Below are positions 26,516-36,000 of a DNA stretch of 64,000 nt, in pieces. Within the stretch, counting starts at the first letter, position 1; every line of letters starts with the position of its first letter. The notes under the pieces are model-generated. The model did not search any database, was not told the origin of the DNA, and saw nothing but the letters and a program-made list of their open reading frames with translations. This DNA comes from Streptomyces sp. AC512_CC834 (GTDB lineage Bacteria > Actinomycetota > Actinomycetes > Streptomycetales > Streptomycetaceae), in NCBI RefSeq assembly GCF_019049325.1, contig NZ_JAGMUO010000097.1, positions 1 through 64,000 on the forward strand, given 5' to 3'. The position numbers and the translations under genes were made by a program.

Positions 26516-26542
26516 AACCAGGGCCCGGTCATGGGCCTGGTT
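26516..26542 (+). terminator. terminator-like hairpin after the lacI gene
   Basis: Immediately after the regulator stop, AACCAGGGCCC pairs with GGGCCTGGTT across a six-base loop, with one bulged G. It probably ends the isomerase-kinase-regulator transcript. Confidence 0.6.
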
Positions 26543-26585
26543 GGCCGGCATCCGGGGACGTGACTCCGTGGGCGAAGCGTCGCAA

Positions 26586-26593
26586 CGTTAACG
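26586..26593. promoter_or_regulatory. CGTTAACG palindrome, distal putative operator of the ABC unit
   Basis: A perfect CGTTAACG followed by ATAC, 183 bases upstream of the binding-protein start. It is exactly 130 bases from the second copy at 26716, a spacing that could allow looping. Confidence 0.7.
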
Positions 26594-26715
26594 ATACCAA
26601 GCAACGAGTCGACCCCTACCGCTACCTGCAGTGCCCACATCAGCCGATCTGACCTGGTGTTTCTTCATGACGGGCGATTGAGTCCAGCGAAAACCTTGTG
26701 GGTGCCGGATGGTGT

Positions 26716-26723
26716 CGTTAACG
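26716..26723. promoter_or_regulatory. CGTTAACG palindrome, proximal putative operator of the ABC unit
   Basis: A perfect CGTTAACG, continuing to CGTTAACGTT, lies 46 bases upstream of the ATG at 26769, a position suited to block transcription of the importer and GH38 genes. Confidence 0.75.
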
Positions 26724-26768
26724 TTCTCGTCCGGAGACCATCTGCGGCACCCCGGCGAAAGGGCACCG

Positions 26769-28085
26769 ATGAACCCCTTTGGTACGACAGAGAGAGGCGT
26801 GCGGCCGGGCCCCACTCGCCGCCGTTTCCTCGCCGGTCTCGGCGCGGGCGTCTCCGGGCTCGCGCTCGCCGGCTGCGCCCGAGGCGACAGCACGGCCGCG
26901 GTCGAGGGCACGGCGAGCTTCAGCAACGACAACGGAAGCTGGGACGAGGGCTACGCCCTGGCCTCGGACGCGCTGCGCCCCCTGACCGGATACTCGCTGC
27001 GCCCGCAGTCGGTCCCGGAAGCGATCGCGTACCAACTGGTCACCCAGATGACGCTGCAGACCTCACACGCGCCGGATCTGATCAAGTGGACGTCCGGCTA
27101 CGAGCTCAAGAAGCTGGCGCGCGGCGAACAGCTCACCGACCTGTCCGGCCTGTGGAGCGCGTACGCGGACAAGGGATGGATCACCGAGTCACAGCGCGAC
27201 ATCATGCAGTACCGCGGCGCTGTCTACGGAATCCCGTTGTACGAGTCCTACTACGTCGTCTTCTACAGCCCCCCGGTCTTCGCCCGGCTCGGACTGCGCG
27301 TGCCGGAAAGCTGGGAGGAACTGCTGCACTGTGCCACCGTCCTCAAGCGGCACGGCACCACGCCCTTCGTGGCCACCCAGGCCGGCGGCTGGCCGGCCTA
27401 CGAGTGGTTCCAGGAGCTCATCAGCAAGGTCGACCCCGACTTCTACACCGCACTGGTCGAGGGGAAGGCCCGCTACACCGACGCGCCGGCGGTCCGGGCG
27501 ATGGACATCTGGCACGAGTTCATGCGCAAGGGCTGGACGACCCCACCCGACTACGACCAGGGAAAGGGCGCCGCCGAACTCCGCGAGGGCCGGGTGGGGA
27601 TGTTCCTGCACGCGACGTGGCACACGAAGAACCTGAGCGGTGCCGACATGCGGCCGCTCAAGGACTACGACGCCTTCGTTCTGCCCACCGTCACGCGGTC
27701 CGCGAAGAAGTCGGTGATCACGGAGAGCAGTGCCCTCGCCGTGCCGCGCCGTGCCACCACCCACGAGGCCGGCATGGCGAGCGCCGGGGCCTGGCTGCAC
27801 CCGAACGTGCAGCGGGCATGGACCGACTACCTCCAGGACGGCTCGGCCAATCCCACCGTACGGTCCAGCAACCCTGTGGTGGCCGGCCTCAGGGACAACA
27901 TCACGAAGGAACGGCGGGCACGTCTCGTCCGCTACAGCGAGGCCAGCCCGCCCAGTCTCATCCAGGGCAACATCCAGGACCTCTCGGCCTTCATGACCGG
28001 TCAGATGTCGCCCGGAGCGACGCTGCGCAGCATGGCGGAACGCGCGGACGAGGAATGGCACACGTGGAGGCAGGACGAGGCATGA
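26769..28085 (+). CDS. ABC sugar-binding lipoprotein (family 1 solute-binding protein)
   Basis: Extracellular binding protein of 438 residues for a carbohydrate importer. The N-terminus holds a Tat signal (TRRRFLAGLGAGVSG) merged with a lipobox LAGC, so it is exported folded and lipid-anchored at Cys37. The mature part has the family 1 pattern: DLIKWTSGYELKKLARGEQL, YGIPLYESYYVVFYSP and KGAAELREGRVGMFL. ATG 26769 is preceded by GAAAGG. The stop overlaps the first permease start (ATGA). With the two permeases it would import mannosides or high-mannose oligosaccharides. The ATPase is not encoded here, as is usual in Streptomyces, where a shared MsiK-type ATPase serves many importers. Confidence 0.9.
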   Translation: MNPFGTTERGVRPGPTRRRFLAGLGAGVSGLALAGCARGDSTAAVEGTASFSNDNGSWDEGYALASDALRPLTGYSLRPQSVPEAIAYQLVTQMTLQTSHAPDLIKWTSGYELKKLARGEQLTDLSGLWSAYADKGWITESQRDIMQYRGAVYGIPLYESYYVVFYSPPVFARLGLRVPESWEELLHCATVLKRHGTTPFVATQAGGWPAYEWFQELISKVDPDFYTALVEGKARYTDAPAVRAMDIWHEFMRKGWTTPPDYDQGKGAAELREGRVGMFLHATWHTKNLSGADMRPLKDYDAFVLPTVTRSAKKSVITESSALAVPRRATTHEAGMASAGAWLHPNVQRAWTDYLQDGSANPTVRSSNPVVAGLRDNITKERRARLVRYSEASPPSLIQGNIQDLSAFMTGQMSPGATLRSMAERADEEWHTWRQDEA

Positions 28086-29035
28086 GGACCACTACCGCGC
28101 CACCCACCACCGCCGGCCACCAGCACCGGTCGCCCGATCCACGCCCCCGCCGGCCACCTGCCGATCCGCCTCGGACGGCGGTACGTGATCGCCTCGCCGC
28201 CGGCGCTTTCCTGACCCCGTCGGTCCTCCTGGTCGGTGTGGTGCTGCTGGCGCCCTTCGCGACGACGATCTACCGAAGCTTCTTCGACGACCACCGTCAC
28301 TCCGGCTTCGCCGGTGTGGACAACTACCGGCTCTTCCTCACCGACGACGCACTGCTGCGCTCCGTGGAGAACACGCTCCTTTGGGTGGCGGGGACCGTGG
28401 CCCTGCCCTTCGCACTCGGCATGCTCATCGCCTGCCTCTCCGACGCCACCCGCTGGTCACGCTTCGCCCGGTTGTGCGTCGTCATCCCCTACGCGCTGTC
28501 CGGCGCCGCCGTGGCCGTCGTGTGGAACTTCGTCCTGAGTACCGACGGTGCGCTCAATCAGATGCTGTCGGCGGTCGGCCTGGGCTCCCTCAGCCAGAGC
28601 TGGCTGCTCGACTGGCCGGGCAACACCCTGGTCATCATCTGCGTCAACGCCTGGCAGGCCACCGGTGTAGCGGTCATTCTGATCCTCGTCGGGCTGCAGG
28701 GCATCCCGCCCGAGACACTGGAAGCAGCCGATCTCGACGGCGCCGGTCCCTGGCAGCGCTTCCGCTTCGTCGTGCTGCCCCAGCTCCGTCCGGTGTCGAT
28801 CATCGTGATCGGCATGAGCCTGGCCAACGGGCTCAAGTCCTTCGACCTTCTCTGGGTTCTCACCCGGGGCGGCCCCGGACGGGCCACGGAAACGCTGGCG
28901 GTCTCCATGTACCAGGAGACCTTCCTGCTCCAGCGGCCCGGAGCAGGCTCCGCGATCGCGGTCGTCCTCACAGTGATCGTCCTTGCGGCGTCCTGGCTGT
29001 ACCTCCGGCGCCAGTTCGACGAGAAAGGCGCGTGA
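28082..29035 (+). CDS. ABC sugar importer permease, first subunit (MalF-like)
   Basis: Membrane protein of 317 residues with a basic, proline-rich N-terminus of about 38 residues and six membrane segments starting LAAGAFLTPSVLLVGVVLLA. The cytoplasmic coupling loop is ETLEAADLDGAGPWQRFRFV, the EAA motif that contacts the ATPase, and the usual LTRGGPGRATETL loop follows. The start at 28082 overlaps the binding-protein stop, and the end overlaps or nearly touches the second permease, so subunits are made together. Confidence 0.92.
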   Translation: MRTTTAPPTTAGHQHRSPDPRPRRPPADPPRTAVRDRLAAGAFLTPSVLLVGVVLLAPFATTIYRSFFDDHRHSGFAGVDNYRLFLTDDALLRSVENTLLWVAGTVALPFALGMLIACLSDATRWSRFARLCVVIPYALSGAAVAVVWNFVLSTDGALNQMLSAVGLGSLSQSWLLDWPGNTLVIICVNAWQATGVAVILILVGLQGIPPETLEAADLDGAGPWQRFRFVVLPQLRPVSIIVIGMSLANGLKSFDLLWVLTRGGPGRATETLAVSMYQETFLLQRPGAGSAIAVVLTVIVLAASWLYLRRQFDEKGA

Positions 29036-29037
29036 CG

Positions 29038-29853
29038 ATGCGTCTCGGCAGAGTTCTGCGGAACACCGTACTGATCCTCCTGTCCCTGCTGTGGGCCGTC
29101 CCGTCCTGGCTGCTCCTGGTCAACGCGCTCGTTCCCGCGCAGGAATACACCGGTACACCCCACTGGCTGCCGAAGAGCTTCGGGCTCTTCGACAACTTCG
29201 CGACGGCGTGGAACGAGGCGGACCTGGGACCCGCCATGGGCAACAGCCTGCTGTACGCCGTCGTCGGCTCCCTGACCGCGGTGGTCATCGCCACCGCCGC
29301 CGCGTTCGCGGTAGTGATCATGCCGGTGCGGCGCCGCGTGCTGTGGTTCTGGCTGATCTACTCGGGCACTCTGCTGCCGCTCCAGGTGTTCCTGCGCCCG
29401 CTGTTCCTCTCCTACGCGCATCTCGACCTGTACGACACGCAGATCGGCATGTTCCTGGTGTACGCCACCATTTCCATCCCGTTCTCGTTCTTCCTCATGC
29501 GCAACTACGCCACCACCGTCCCCCGGGAGGTCGTCGAGGCGGCACGGATGGACGGCGCCTCGTGGTGGCGACTGTTCTGGCAGATCCACGTACCGCTGTC
29601 GAAGTCGGCGATGGTGGCCGCGTTCTCCTTCCAGTTCGTCGCCATCTGGAACGACCTCCTGTTCGGCATCACCTTCAGCACCAGTGACAACATCCGGCCC
29701 GCCATCGCCGCGCTGTCCGAGCTCCAGGGCAACTACTCCGACGTCGGACCCCCCGTGGTCCTGGCGGGCGCCCTTCTCGTCTCGCTCCCCACCCTCCTTC
29801 TCTTCTTCTCCGCGCAGCGCTTCTTCGTCAACAACCTCAAGCTCACGCGCTGA
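29038..29853 (+). CDS. ABC sugar importer permease, second subunit (MalG-like)
   Basis: Membrane protein of about 271 residues with six segments (first LILLSLLWAVPSWLLLVNAL) and the EAA coupling loop EVVEAARMDGASWWRLFWQI. It ends in FFVNNLKLTR, a typical MalG-type end. ATG 29038 has AAAGG nine bases upstream; GTG 29032, which overlaps the previous stop, is also possible. It partners the first permease and delivers substrate to the two GH38 enzymes encoded next. Confidence 0.92.
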   Translation: MRLGRVLRNTVLILLSLLWAVPSWLLLVNALVPAQEYTGTPHWLPKSFGLFDNFATAWNEADLGPAMGNSLLYAVVGSLTAVVIATAAAFAVVIMPVRRRVLWFWLIYSGTLLPLQVFLRPLFLSYAHLDLYDTQIGMFLVYATISIPFSFFLMRNYATTVPREVVEAARMDGASWWRLFWQIHVPLSKSAMVAAFSFQFVAIWNDLLFGITFSTSDNIRPAIAALSELQGNYSDVGPPVVLAGALLVSLPTLLLFFSAQRFFVNNLKLTR

Positions 29854-29894
29854 CCCCGTTTCTGTACCCCCCACTGCGTTGCGGAGCCCCATCC

Positions 29895-32800
29895 ATGCAT
29901 GACGACCGTGAACTGACCGAAGCCCGACTGCGCCGGGTGCTGGAACAGCGCATTCGCCCCGCCGTGTATCCCGCCTCCGTGCCGCTGGAGGTCGCCGCGT
30001 GGGTCTCGCCCGGCGAGCCGGTTCCGGTGGCCGAGGGGCTGACGGCCGCCCACACACCCGTCGCCGTGGGAGAGCGGTGGGGCGCCCCCTGGGACACCAC
30101 GTGGTTCCGGGTACGCGGCGAAGTGCCCCCTCAGTGGGCCGGGAAGACCGTGGAGGCCGTGCTGGACCTGGGCTTCGACGAAGGGCAACCCGGTTTTCAG
30201 TGCGAGGCCCTGGTCTACACCCCGGACGGCACGCCGGTGAAAGGGCTCAACCCCCGTAACCAGTGGGTCCGGGTGGGCACCCGGGTCCAGGGCGGTGAAC
30301 CCGTCGAGTGGCATCTGGAGGCCGCCTCCAACCCGTGCCTGGATCTCGGCTCGTTCCTGCCGACGAGGCTCGGCGACCGGCACACCGCGGGCACCGAACC
30401 CCAGTACCGCCTGGCGCGGATGGACCTCGCGGTCTTCGACCCGCAGGTGTGGGAACTCGTTCAGGACCTCGAAGTACTGGACGAGCTGATGCACGAGCTG
30501 CCGCTGGACGCCGAACGCCGCAGCCGGGTGCGGCGCGCCGTCGGCCGGTCCCTGGACGCTCTCGACCCGCAGGACGTGAACGGCACGGCTCCCGCCGCCA
30601 GGCGGGAGCTGGCCGACGTCCTGGCCTCGCCGGCCCACGCGTCCGCGCACCGCGTCAGCGCGGTCGGGCACGCGCACATCGACTCCGCCTGGCTGTGGCC
30701 CCTGCGCGAGACCGTACGGAAGGTCGCGCGCACCGCGGCCAACATGACCGCGCTGCTGGAGGACTCCCCGGAGTTCGTCTTCGCCATGTCCCAGGCACAG
30801 CAGTTCGCCTGGATCAAGGAACACCGGCCCGAGATCTACACCAAGGTCAAGGACGCCGTGCGTGGCGGGCGCCTGGTGCCCACGGGCGGGATGTGGGTCG
30901 AATCCGACACGAACATGCCCGGTTCCGAGGCGATGGCCCGTCAGTTCGTGCACGGGAAGCGGTTCTTCCTGGACGAGTTCGGAATCGAGAGCGACGAGGT
31001 GTGGCTGCCCGACTCGTTCGGCTTCGCCGCGGGTCTTCCGCAGATCATCGCCGCCGCGGGTGCCAAGCGGCTGCTCACCCAGAAGATCTCCTGGAGCCGT
31101 ACCAATTCCTTCCCTCATCACACCTTCTGGTGGGAGGGGATCGACGGGACCCGGATCTTCACCCACTTCCCGCCCGTCGACACCTACAACTGCTCGATGC
31201 TGGGCAGTGAACTCGCGCACGCCGCACGCACCTTCAAGGAGCAGGGCGCGGCCAGTGGCTCGCTCGCGCCCACCGGGTGGGGGGACGGCGGAGGCGGCAC
31301 GACGCGCGAGATGGTCGCCAAGGCGGCCCGGACGCACGACCTCGAAGGTTCTCCCACCGTCACCTGGGAGACACCGGAGGCGTTCTTCACCCGGGCCCAG
31401 GACGAGTACCCGGATCCCGCCGTCTGGGTCGGCGAGCTCTACCTCGAGCTCCATCGGGGGACCTTCACCAGCCAGGCCCAGACCAAGCAGGGCAACCGGC
31501 GCAGCGAGCACCTGCTGCGCGAGGCCGAGCTGTGGGCGGCCACGGCGGCCGTTCGGACCGGGTTCGCGTACCCCTACGCGCGACTGGACCGCATCTGGAA
31601 GACGGTCCTCCTGCACCAGTTCCACGACATTCTGCCCGGTTCGTCCATTGCCTGGGTGCACCGGGAGGCCCGGCGCACCTACGCCGAAGTCGCTCGGGAG
31701 CTGGAGAGCGTCATCGGCTCGGCGCTCAAGGCGCTGGCCCCGTCGGGAGACACCGAACTGCTCGCCAACTCGGCGCCCCATCCACGGGGCACGGTGGCGG
31801 CGGGTGCCCTGGGCGCTCCCGCGGCCGACGGCGCCGACGTCACGTCCGAGCCGGACGCCGAGGGCGGCTTCGTCCTCGACAACGGGCTGCTGCGGGTCCG
31901 CGTCGACGCCCGCGGACTGATCGTCTCGGCCTACGACCGGGAGGCCGGCCGGGAAGCGCTGGCCCCGAACGCGGCGGGGAACCTTCTGCAGATCCACCCG
32001 GACCTCCCCAACGAGTGGGACGCCTGGGACGTGGACGCGTTCTACCGCAACGTCGTCACGGATCTCGACGACGTGAGGGAGGTACGCCTGGAACACACCG
32101 GAACGGACTCGGCGACGATCCGGGTGTCGCGTTCCTTCGGGAGTTCGCAGGCCGTTCAGTGCCTGACCCTGGCGCGCGGGCAGCGCCGGATCGACCTGGA
32201 GACGGAGGTGGACTGGCACGAGACGGAGAAGTTCCTGAAGGTCGCCTTCCCTCTCGACATTCATGCCGAACGGTACGCCGCGGAAACGCAGTTCGGGCAC
32301 CTGTACCGGCCCACCCACACCAACACGAGCTGGGAGGCCGCCAAGTTCGAGGCGTGCGCGCACCGGTTCGTGCACCTGGAGGAGCCGGGCTGGGGCGCGG
32401 CGGTCGTCAACGACTCGACGTACGGACACGAGGTGACCCGCATGGTGCGCGCCGGCGCCGAGCGAGGAACGACCACGACCGTTCGCCTCTCCCTGCTGCG
32501 GGCACCTCGCTTCCCGGACCCGGAGACCGACCAGGGCACACACCGCTTCCGCTACGCCCTGGTCCCCGGAGCGCGGCTGGCCGACGCGGTCCGCGAGGGG
32601 CACCGCGTCAACCTGCCCGAGCGCCGGGTGCCGGGGGCGGCCGACGGCCCCGGCACCCTGCCCCTGGTCGGCGTCGACACCGAGCAAGTGGTGGTCACCG
32701 CCGTGAAGCTCGCCGACGACGCCGGCGGCGACGTGATCGTGCGCTTCCACGAGGCACACGGCGGACGGGCCACGGCCACCGTCACCGCGGGCTTCTCCGT

Positions 32801-32942
32801 CGCCGGTGTCACCGCGGTCGACCTCCTGGAACGTCCCATCGACGCCCCCGCGCCCATGACGGCGGAAGGGAACTCGGTACGCCTTGCCCTGCGGCCCTTC
32901 CAGATCGTGACCCTGCGGTTCACCAGGAGCAACCGTGTCTGA
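29895..32942 (+). CDS. cytoplasmic GH38 alpha-mannosidase
   Basis: A 1015-residue zinc-dependent alpha-mannosidase without a signal peptide. The N-terminal beta domain is followed by the GH38 catalytic domain: VGHAHIDSAWLWPLRETVRK (first metal-binding His and Asp), WVESDTNMPGSEAMARQFVH, WLPDSFGFAAGLPQI containing the nucleophile Asp, and HQFHDILPGSSIAWVH. The remaining residues form the beta-sandwich mid and C-terminal domains. This subgroup hydrolyses alpha-mannosyl bonds of imported oligosaccharides. It lies 41 bases after the permease gene with GGAG eight bases before ATG 29895, so it is part of the same operon. Confidence 0.94.
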   Translation: MHDDRELTEARLRRVLEQRIRPAVYPASVPLEVAAWVSPGEPVPVAEGLTAAHTPVAVGERWGAPWDTTWFRVRGEVPPQWAGKTVEAVLDLGFDEGQPGFQCEALVYTPDGTPVKGLNPRNQWVRVGTRVQGGEPVEWHLEAASNPCLDLGSFLPTRLGDRHTAGTEPQYRLARMDLAVFDPQVWELVQDLEVLDELMHELPLDAERRSRVRRAVGRSLDALDPQDVNGTAPAARRELADVLASPAHASAHRVSAVGHAHIDSAWLWPLRETVRKVARTAANMTALLEDSPEFVFAMSQAQQFAWIKEHRPEIYTKVKDAVRGGRLVPTGGMWVESDTNMPGSEAMARQFVHGKRFFLDEFGIESDEVWLPDSFGFAAGLPQIIAAAGAKRLLTQKISWSRTNSFPHHTFWWEGIDGTRIFTHFPPVDTYNCSMLGSELAHAARTFKEQGAASGSLAPTGWGDGGGGTTREMVAKAARTHDLEGSPTVTWETPEAFFTRAQDEYPDPAVWVGELYLELHRGTFTSQAQTKQGNRRSEHLLREAELWAATAAVRTGFAYPYARLDRIWKTVLLHQFHDILPGSSIAWVHREARRTYAEVARELESVIGSALKALAPSGDTELLANSAPHPRGTVAAGALGAPAADGADVTSEPDAEGGFVLDNGLLRVRVDARGLIVSAYDREAGREALAPNAAGNLLQIHPDLPNEWDAWDVDAFYRNVVTDLDDVREVRLEHTGTDSATIRVSRSFGSSQAVQCLTLARGQRRIDLETEVDWHETEKFLKVAFPLDIHAERYAAETQFGHLYRPTHTNTSWEAAKFEACAHRFVHLEEPGWGAAVVNDSTYGHEVTRMVRAGAERGTTTTVRLSLLRAPRFPDPETDQGTHRFRYALVPGARLADAVREGHRVNLPERRVPGAADGPGTLPLVGVDTEQVVVTAVKLADDAGGDVIVRFHEAHGGRATATVTAGFSVAGVTAVDLLERPIDAPAPMTAEGNSVRLALRPFQIVTLRFTRSNRV

Positions 32943-33024
32943 GGGTCGGGGCACCGGACGCCGCCGACCCGTCACACCCGCCCGCGGCCCCATGGCCGCC
33001 CGGCCTCCAGAGGAAACCCCCCGC

Positions 33025-36000
33025 ATGACCTCCGACCGCTCCCTGTGGACAGCGACCCCCGCCCCCGTCACCGGATCATGGCCGGTCGTGGACGGCACAC
33101 CCACGCTGCACGTCGACCTCGACCGCTCCGACGCCGGGTGGCCCGAGGTGCACCCCGGCATCCACGACGCCGACGGAGGTCACCGGGCGCACCGCATCGT
33201 GGCGTCCTTCACCCTGGAACACGCCGAAGACGCCGTCCTGCACCTCGCGTATGCGGCGGAGCGCGGCCCCTGCCCCGACCTCGAAGTCGTCCTGGACGGC
33301 GCCCGTCACTCGCTGCACCACCTGGCCGTCGAGCGGGCCGACCGCGCCCGCACCGGGGACCCGGGCCCCACCTCCGGGCACGGCACGCTCCGCATCCCGC
33401 TGCCCGCGGCATGGCTCACCCCGGGACGGCACGAGCTGACCGTGACCACCGTCCTGGACGAACCCGCGGCCACTGGAGCGCCCCGCGCCGAGGACGGGCG
33501 CCCCGCCCGCCGCCCTGGCGAGGCGCTGCCCCCCGCACGCGCCCACTACGGGAAGTGGTTCGGCTCCTATCTGCGGTGGAACGCGGTCCGGCTGGAGTCC
33601 GGCGGCACTCCACCGCACCACGCCCCGGGGTGGTCCCTGCGGGCCACACCCCTCTATCTGCACGGTGATCCGCAGCCGGTTCCGCTGGTCGAGCTCACGG
33701 CCCAGGTCCCCGCGGGGGCCGCCCTTCCCGGCGACCTGTCCCTGCGTTACGCGGACCGGGTCCTGCCCGTTCCCCGGGCTCCGGAGCGGGACTTCGGCAT
33801 GGTCCGCTGGCGGCTGCCCGCGCCCGGCTTCGACACACCGGCCGAGTTCGCCCTCCACGCGGGTGACACCCTCCTGCACCGTGCCGACCTGACTCCGGCC
33901 CGCCGCTGGACCGTGCACCTGATCCCGCACGTGCATCTCGATCTCGGCTTCACCGACACCCAGCCGAAGGCGCTGGAACTGCACTGCCGCAACATCGACA
34001 AGGCCCTGGACCGCCACGCCCGGGACCCCGCGTTCCGCTACAGCGTGGACGGGGCCCTCGTGGTCCGGGAGTACATGCACACCCGCTCACCGCGGCGACG
34101 CGCCCGTCTGCGGGAGGCCATCGCCGCCGGAGTGATCGGCGTGAACACCTTTCACAGCAACCTGCTCACGGGCGTCACCGGTCTGGACGAGCTGCGCCGC
34201 GCGCTCGACTTCGGCACTTCCCTCCCCGCCGGACCCGGCACCGTTGCCCGATACGCCAACATCACCGACGTACCCACGTGGACGGGGGCCCTGCCCTCGG
34301 TGCTGCGGATGGCGGGCGTGGACGCCTTCGTGGGCATGTCCAACCATCACCGCGCGGCCACCGCCGGCAGCGACGAAGTACACCTGGCCTCACCGGTGCG
34401 CTGGCAGGCCCCCGACGGCAGCGAAGTCCTGGCCCACTTCGCCGACCACTACTCACAACTGCGGTTCATCGCCGCCGATCCGCAGTCCGTCGCCGGCGCG
34501 GTGAACGGCCTGGAACGCTGTCTCGAGCGTTACGAGCGCCCGGACTATCTGCCCACCGATCTCGCCGTGATCGGCACCCACGCCGACAACGAGGACCTCG
34601 GTGACGGTGACGCCGGGTTCGCCGAACGGTGGAACGAGGCTTTCGCCCACCCCCGGGTGCGGGTCTCCACGTTCGGCGACTACCTGAGTTCCGTCGCGCC
34701 GCTGCGTGACCGGCTGCCGCTGCACCGGGCGGAGGGCGGGAGCTTCTGGGAGGACGGGCCCGCCGCCTCCGCCGCGGACGCCGCCGCCTACCGGCGGGCT
34801 CAGGCCATGCTGCCTGCAGCCGAGAACCTCGGTGTCGTCTCACAACTGACCGACGGGCGCTATCGCCCCAACCGGGAGGCCCTGGACCGCGCCTGGGACG
34901 GCTTGATCACCGGGGGCGAGCACACCTGGACGTGGGCCCGTGGCGTCTCCCACCCGCACGCGCCGCAGATCGACGACCAGCTCCACTGGAAGCGCCGGGC
35001 CATCGACGACGCGGCGCGGATCTCCCTCGACGAGAGCCGCCGCGTGCTCGGTCAACTGGCCGAGGCCCTCGACCTGGACGGCCCCTGCCTCCTGGTCCAC
35101 AACCCGCACCCCTGGCCCGCGTCGCTGACCGTCGAGGCCGACCTGCCGCAGGGCAGCGTCCCGCTGGACGCGGAAGGGCGACCGGTCCCCCTCGAGGTGC
35201 TGAGCGACTGCGCCGGCATGCTCCGCGTCAGGCTTATTCTCGAGGAGATGGAGGCCTTCGGCTACCGTTCCTTCCCCCTGAGCGACCGGAGCGACACCGT
35301 TCCCGCGGGGGAACAGGCCCCGGCGGCCGTACACCCGCCCGCGTCGCACCCCGCCGACGAGCGGACCCCGGTGGGGGCGGCAACAGCCGGTCGGACGCGG
35401 GCGAGCGACGTGTGGGAGGTCGGGCTTCGGGACGGCGACGGGCTTCCCGTCAGCCTGCGTCATCTGCCCACCGGCCGCCAACTCCTCGACCCCCGGGCCC
35501 CCTTCGCGCTGGGAGAGCTGATACGGCTGACGGCCGCCGAGGCGAAGAGCAGCGGGGCCCACGACCGGACGATGATCAAACAGCTCGATTCGCGTCTCCA
35601 CCCCGGCACGCCCACCGCACTCGCCGAAGAACGCCCCGCGATGCGGCTGCTCGGCGCGCGCCGCACTCCGGACGGCATGCGGCTGCGATGGGCCGGCGAA
35701 GGCGCGGGCCTCAGCGCCATCACCGTGGAACTGCTGCTGCGCGATGCTCCCGACCAGTGCGAGCTGACCGTCGAAGCGACGAAACTGCCGGTACTCGACA
35801 TGGAGTCGGTGTCCGTCGCCTTCCCGTTCCTGGTCGACACGCCGACGGTGCGCTACGACAGGCAACTGGGCTGGGTGGAGCCACGCGCCGATCACGGGCC
35901 GGGCTCGTCCAACGAGTGGCTCTCCGCCACCTCCGCCGTGACCGTCACGGCGGACGACGGGCCGGGCGTGATGTGGGCGGCCCCGGACAGTGCCCTGTTC

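Noticed and set aside
29733..33161. Minus-strand open frame of over 1100 codons opposite the first GH38 gene
   Set aside because: The plus strand has full GH38 motifs and a ribosome site. The minus frame has no recognisable domain, and its length follows from high third-position GC.
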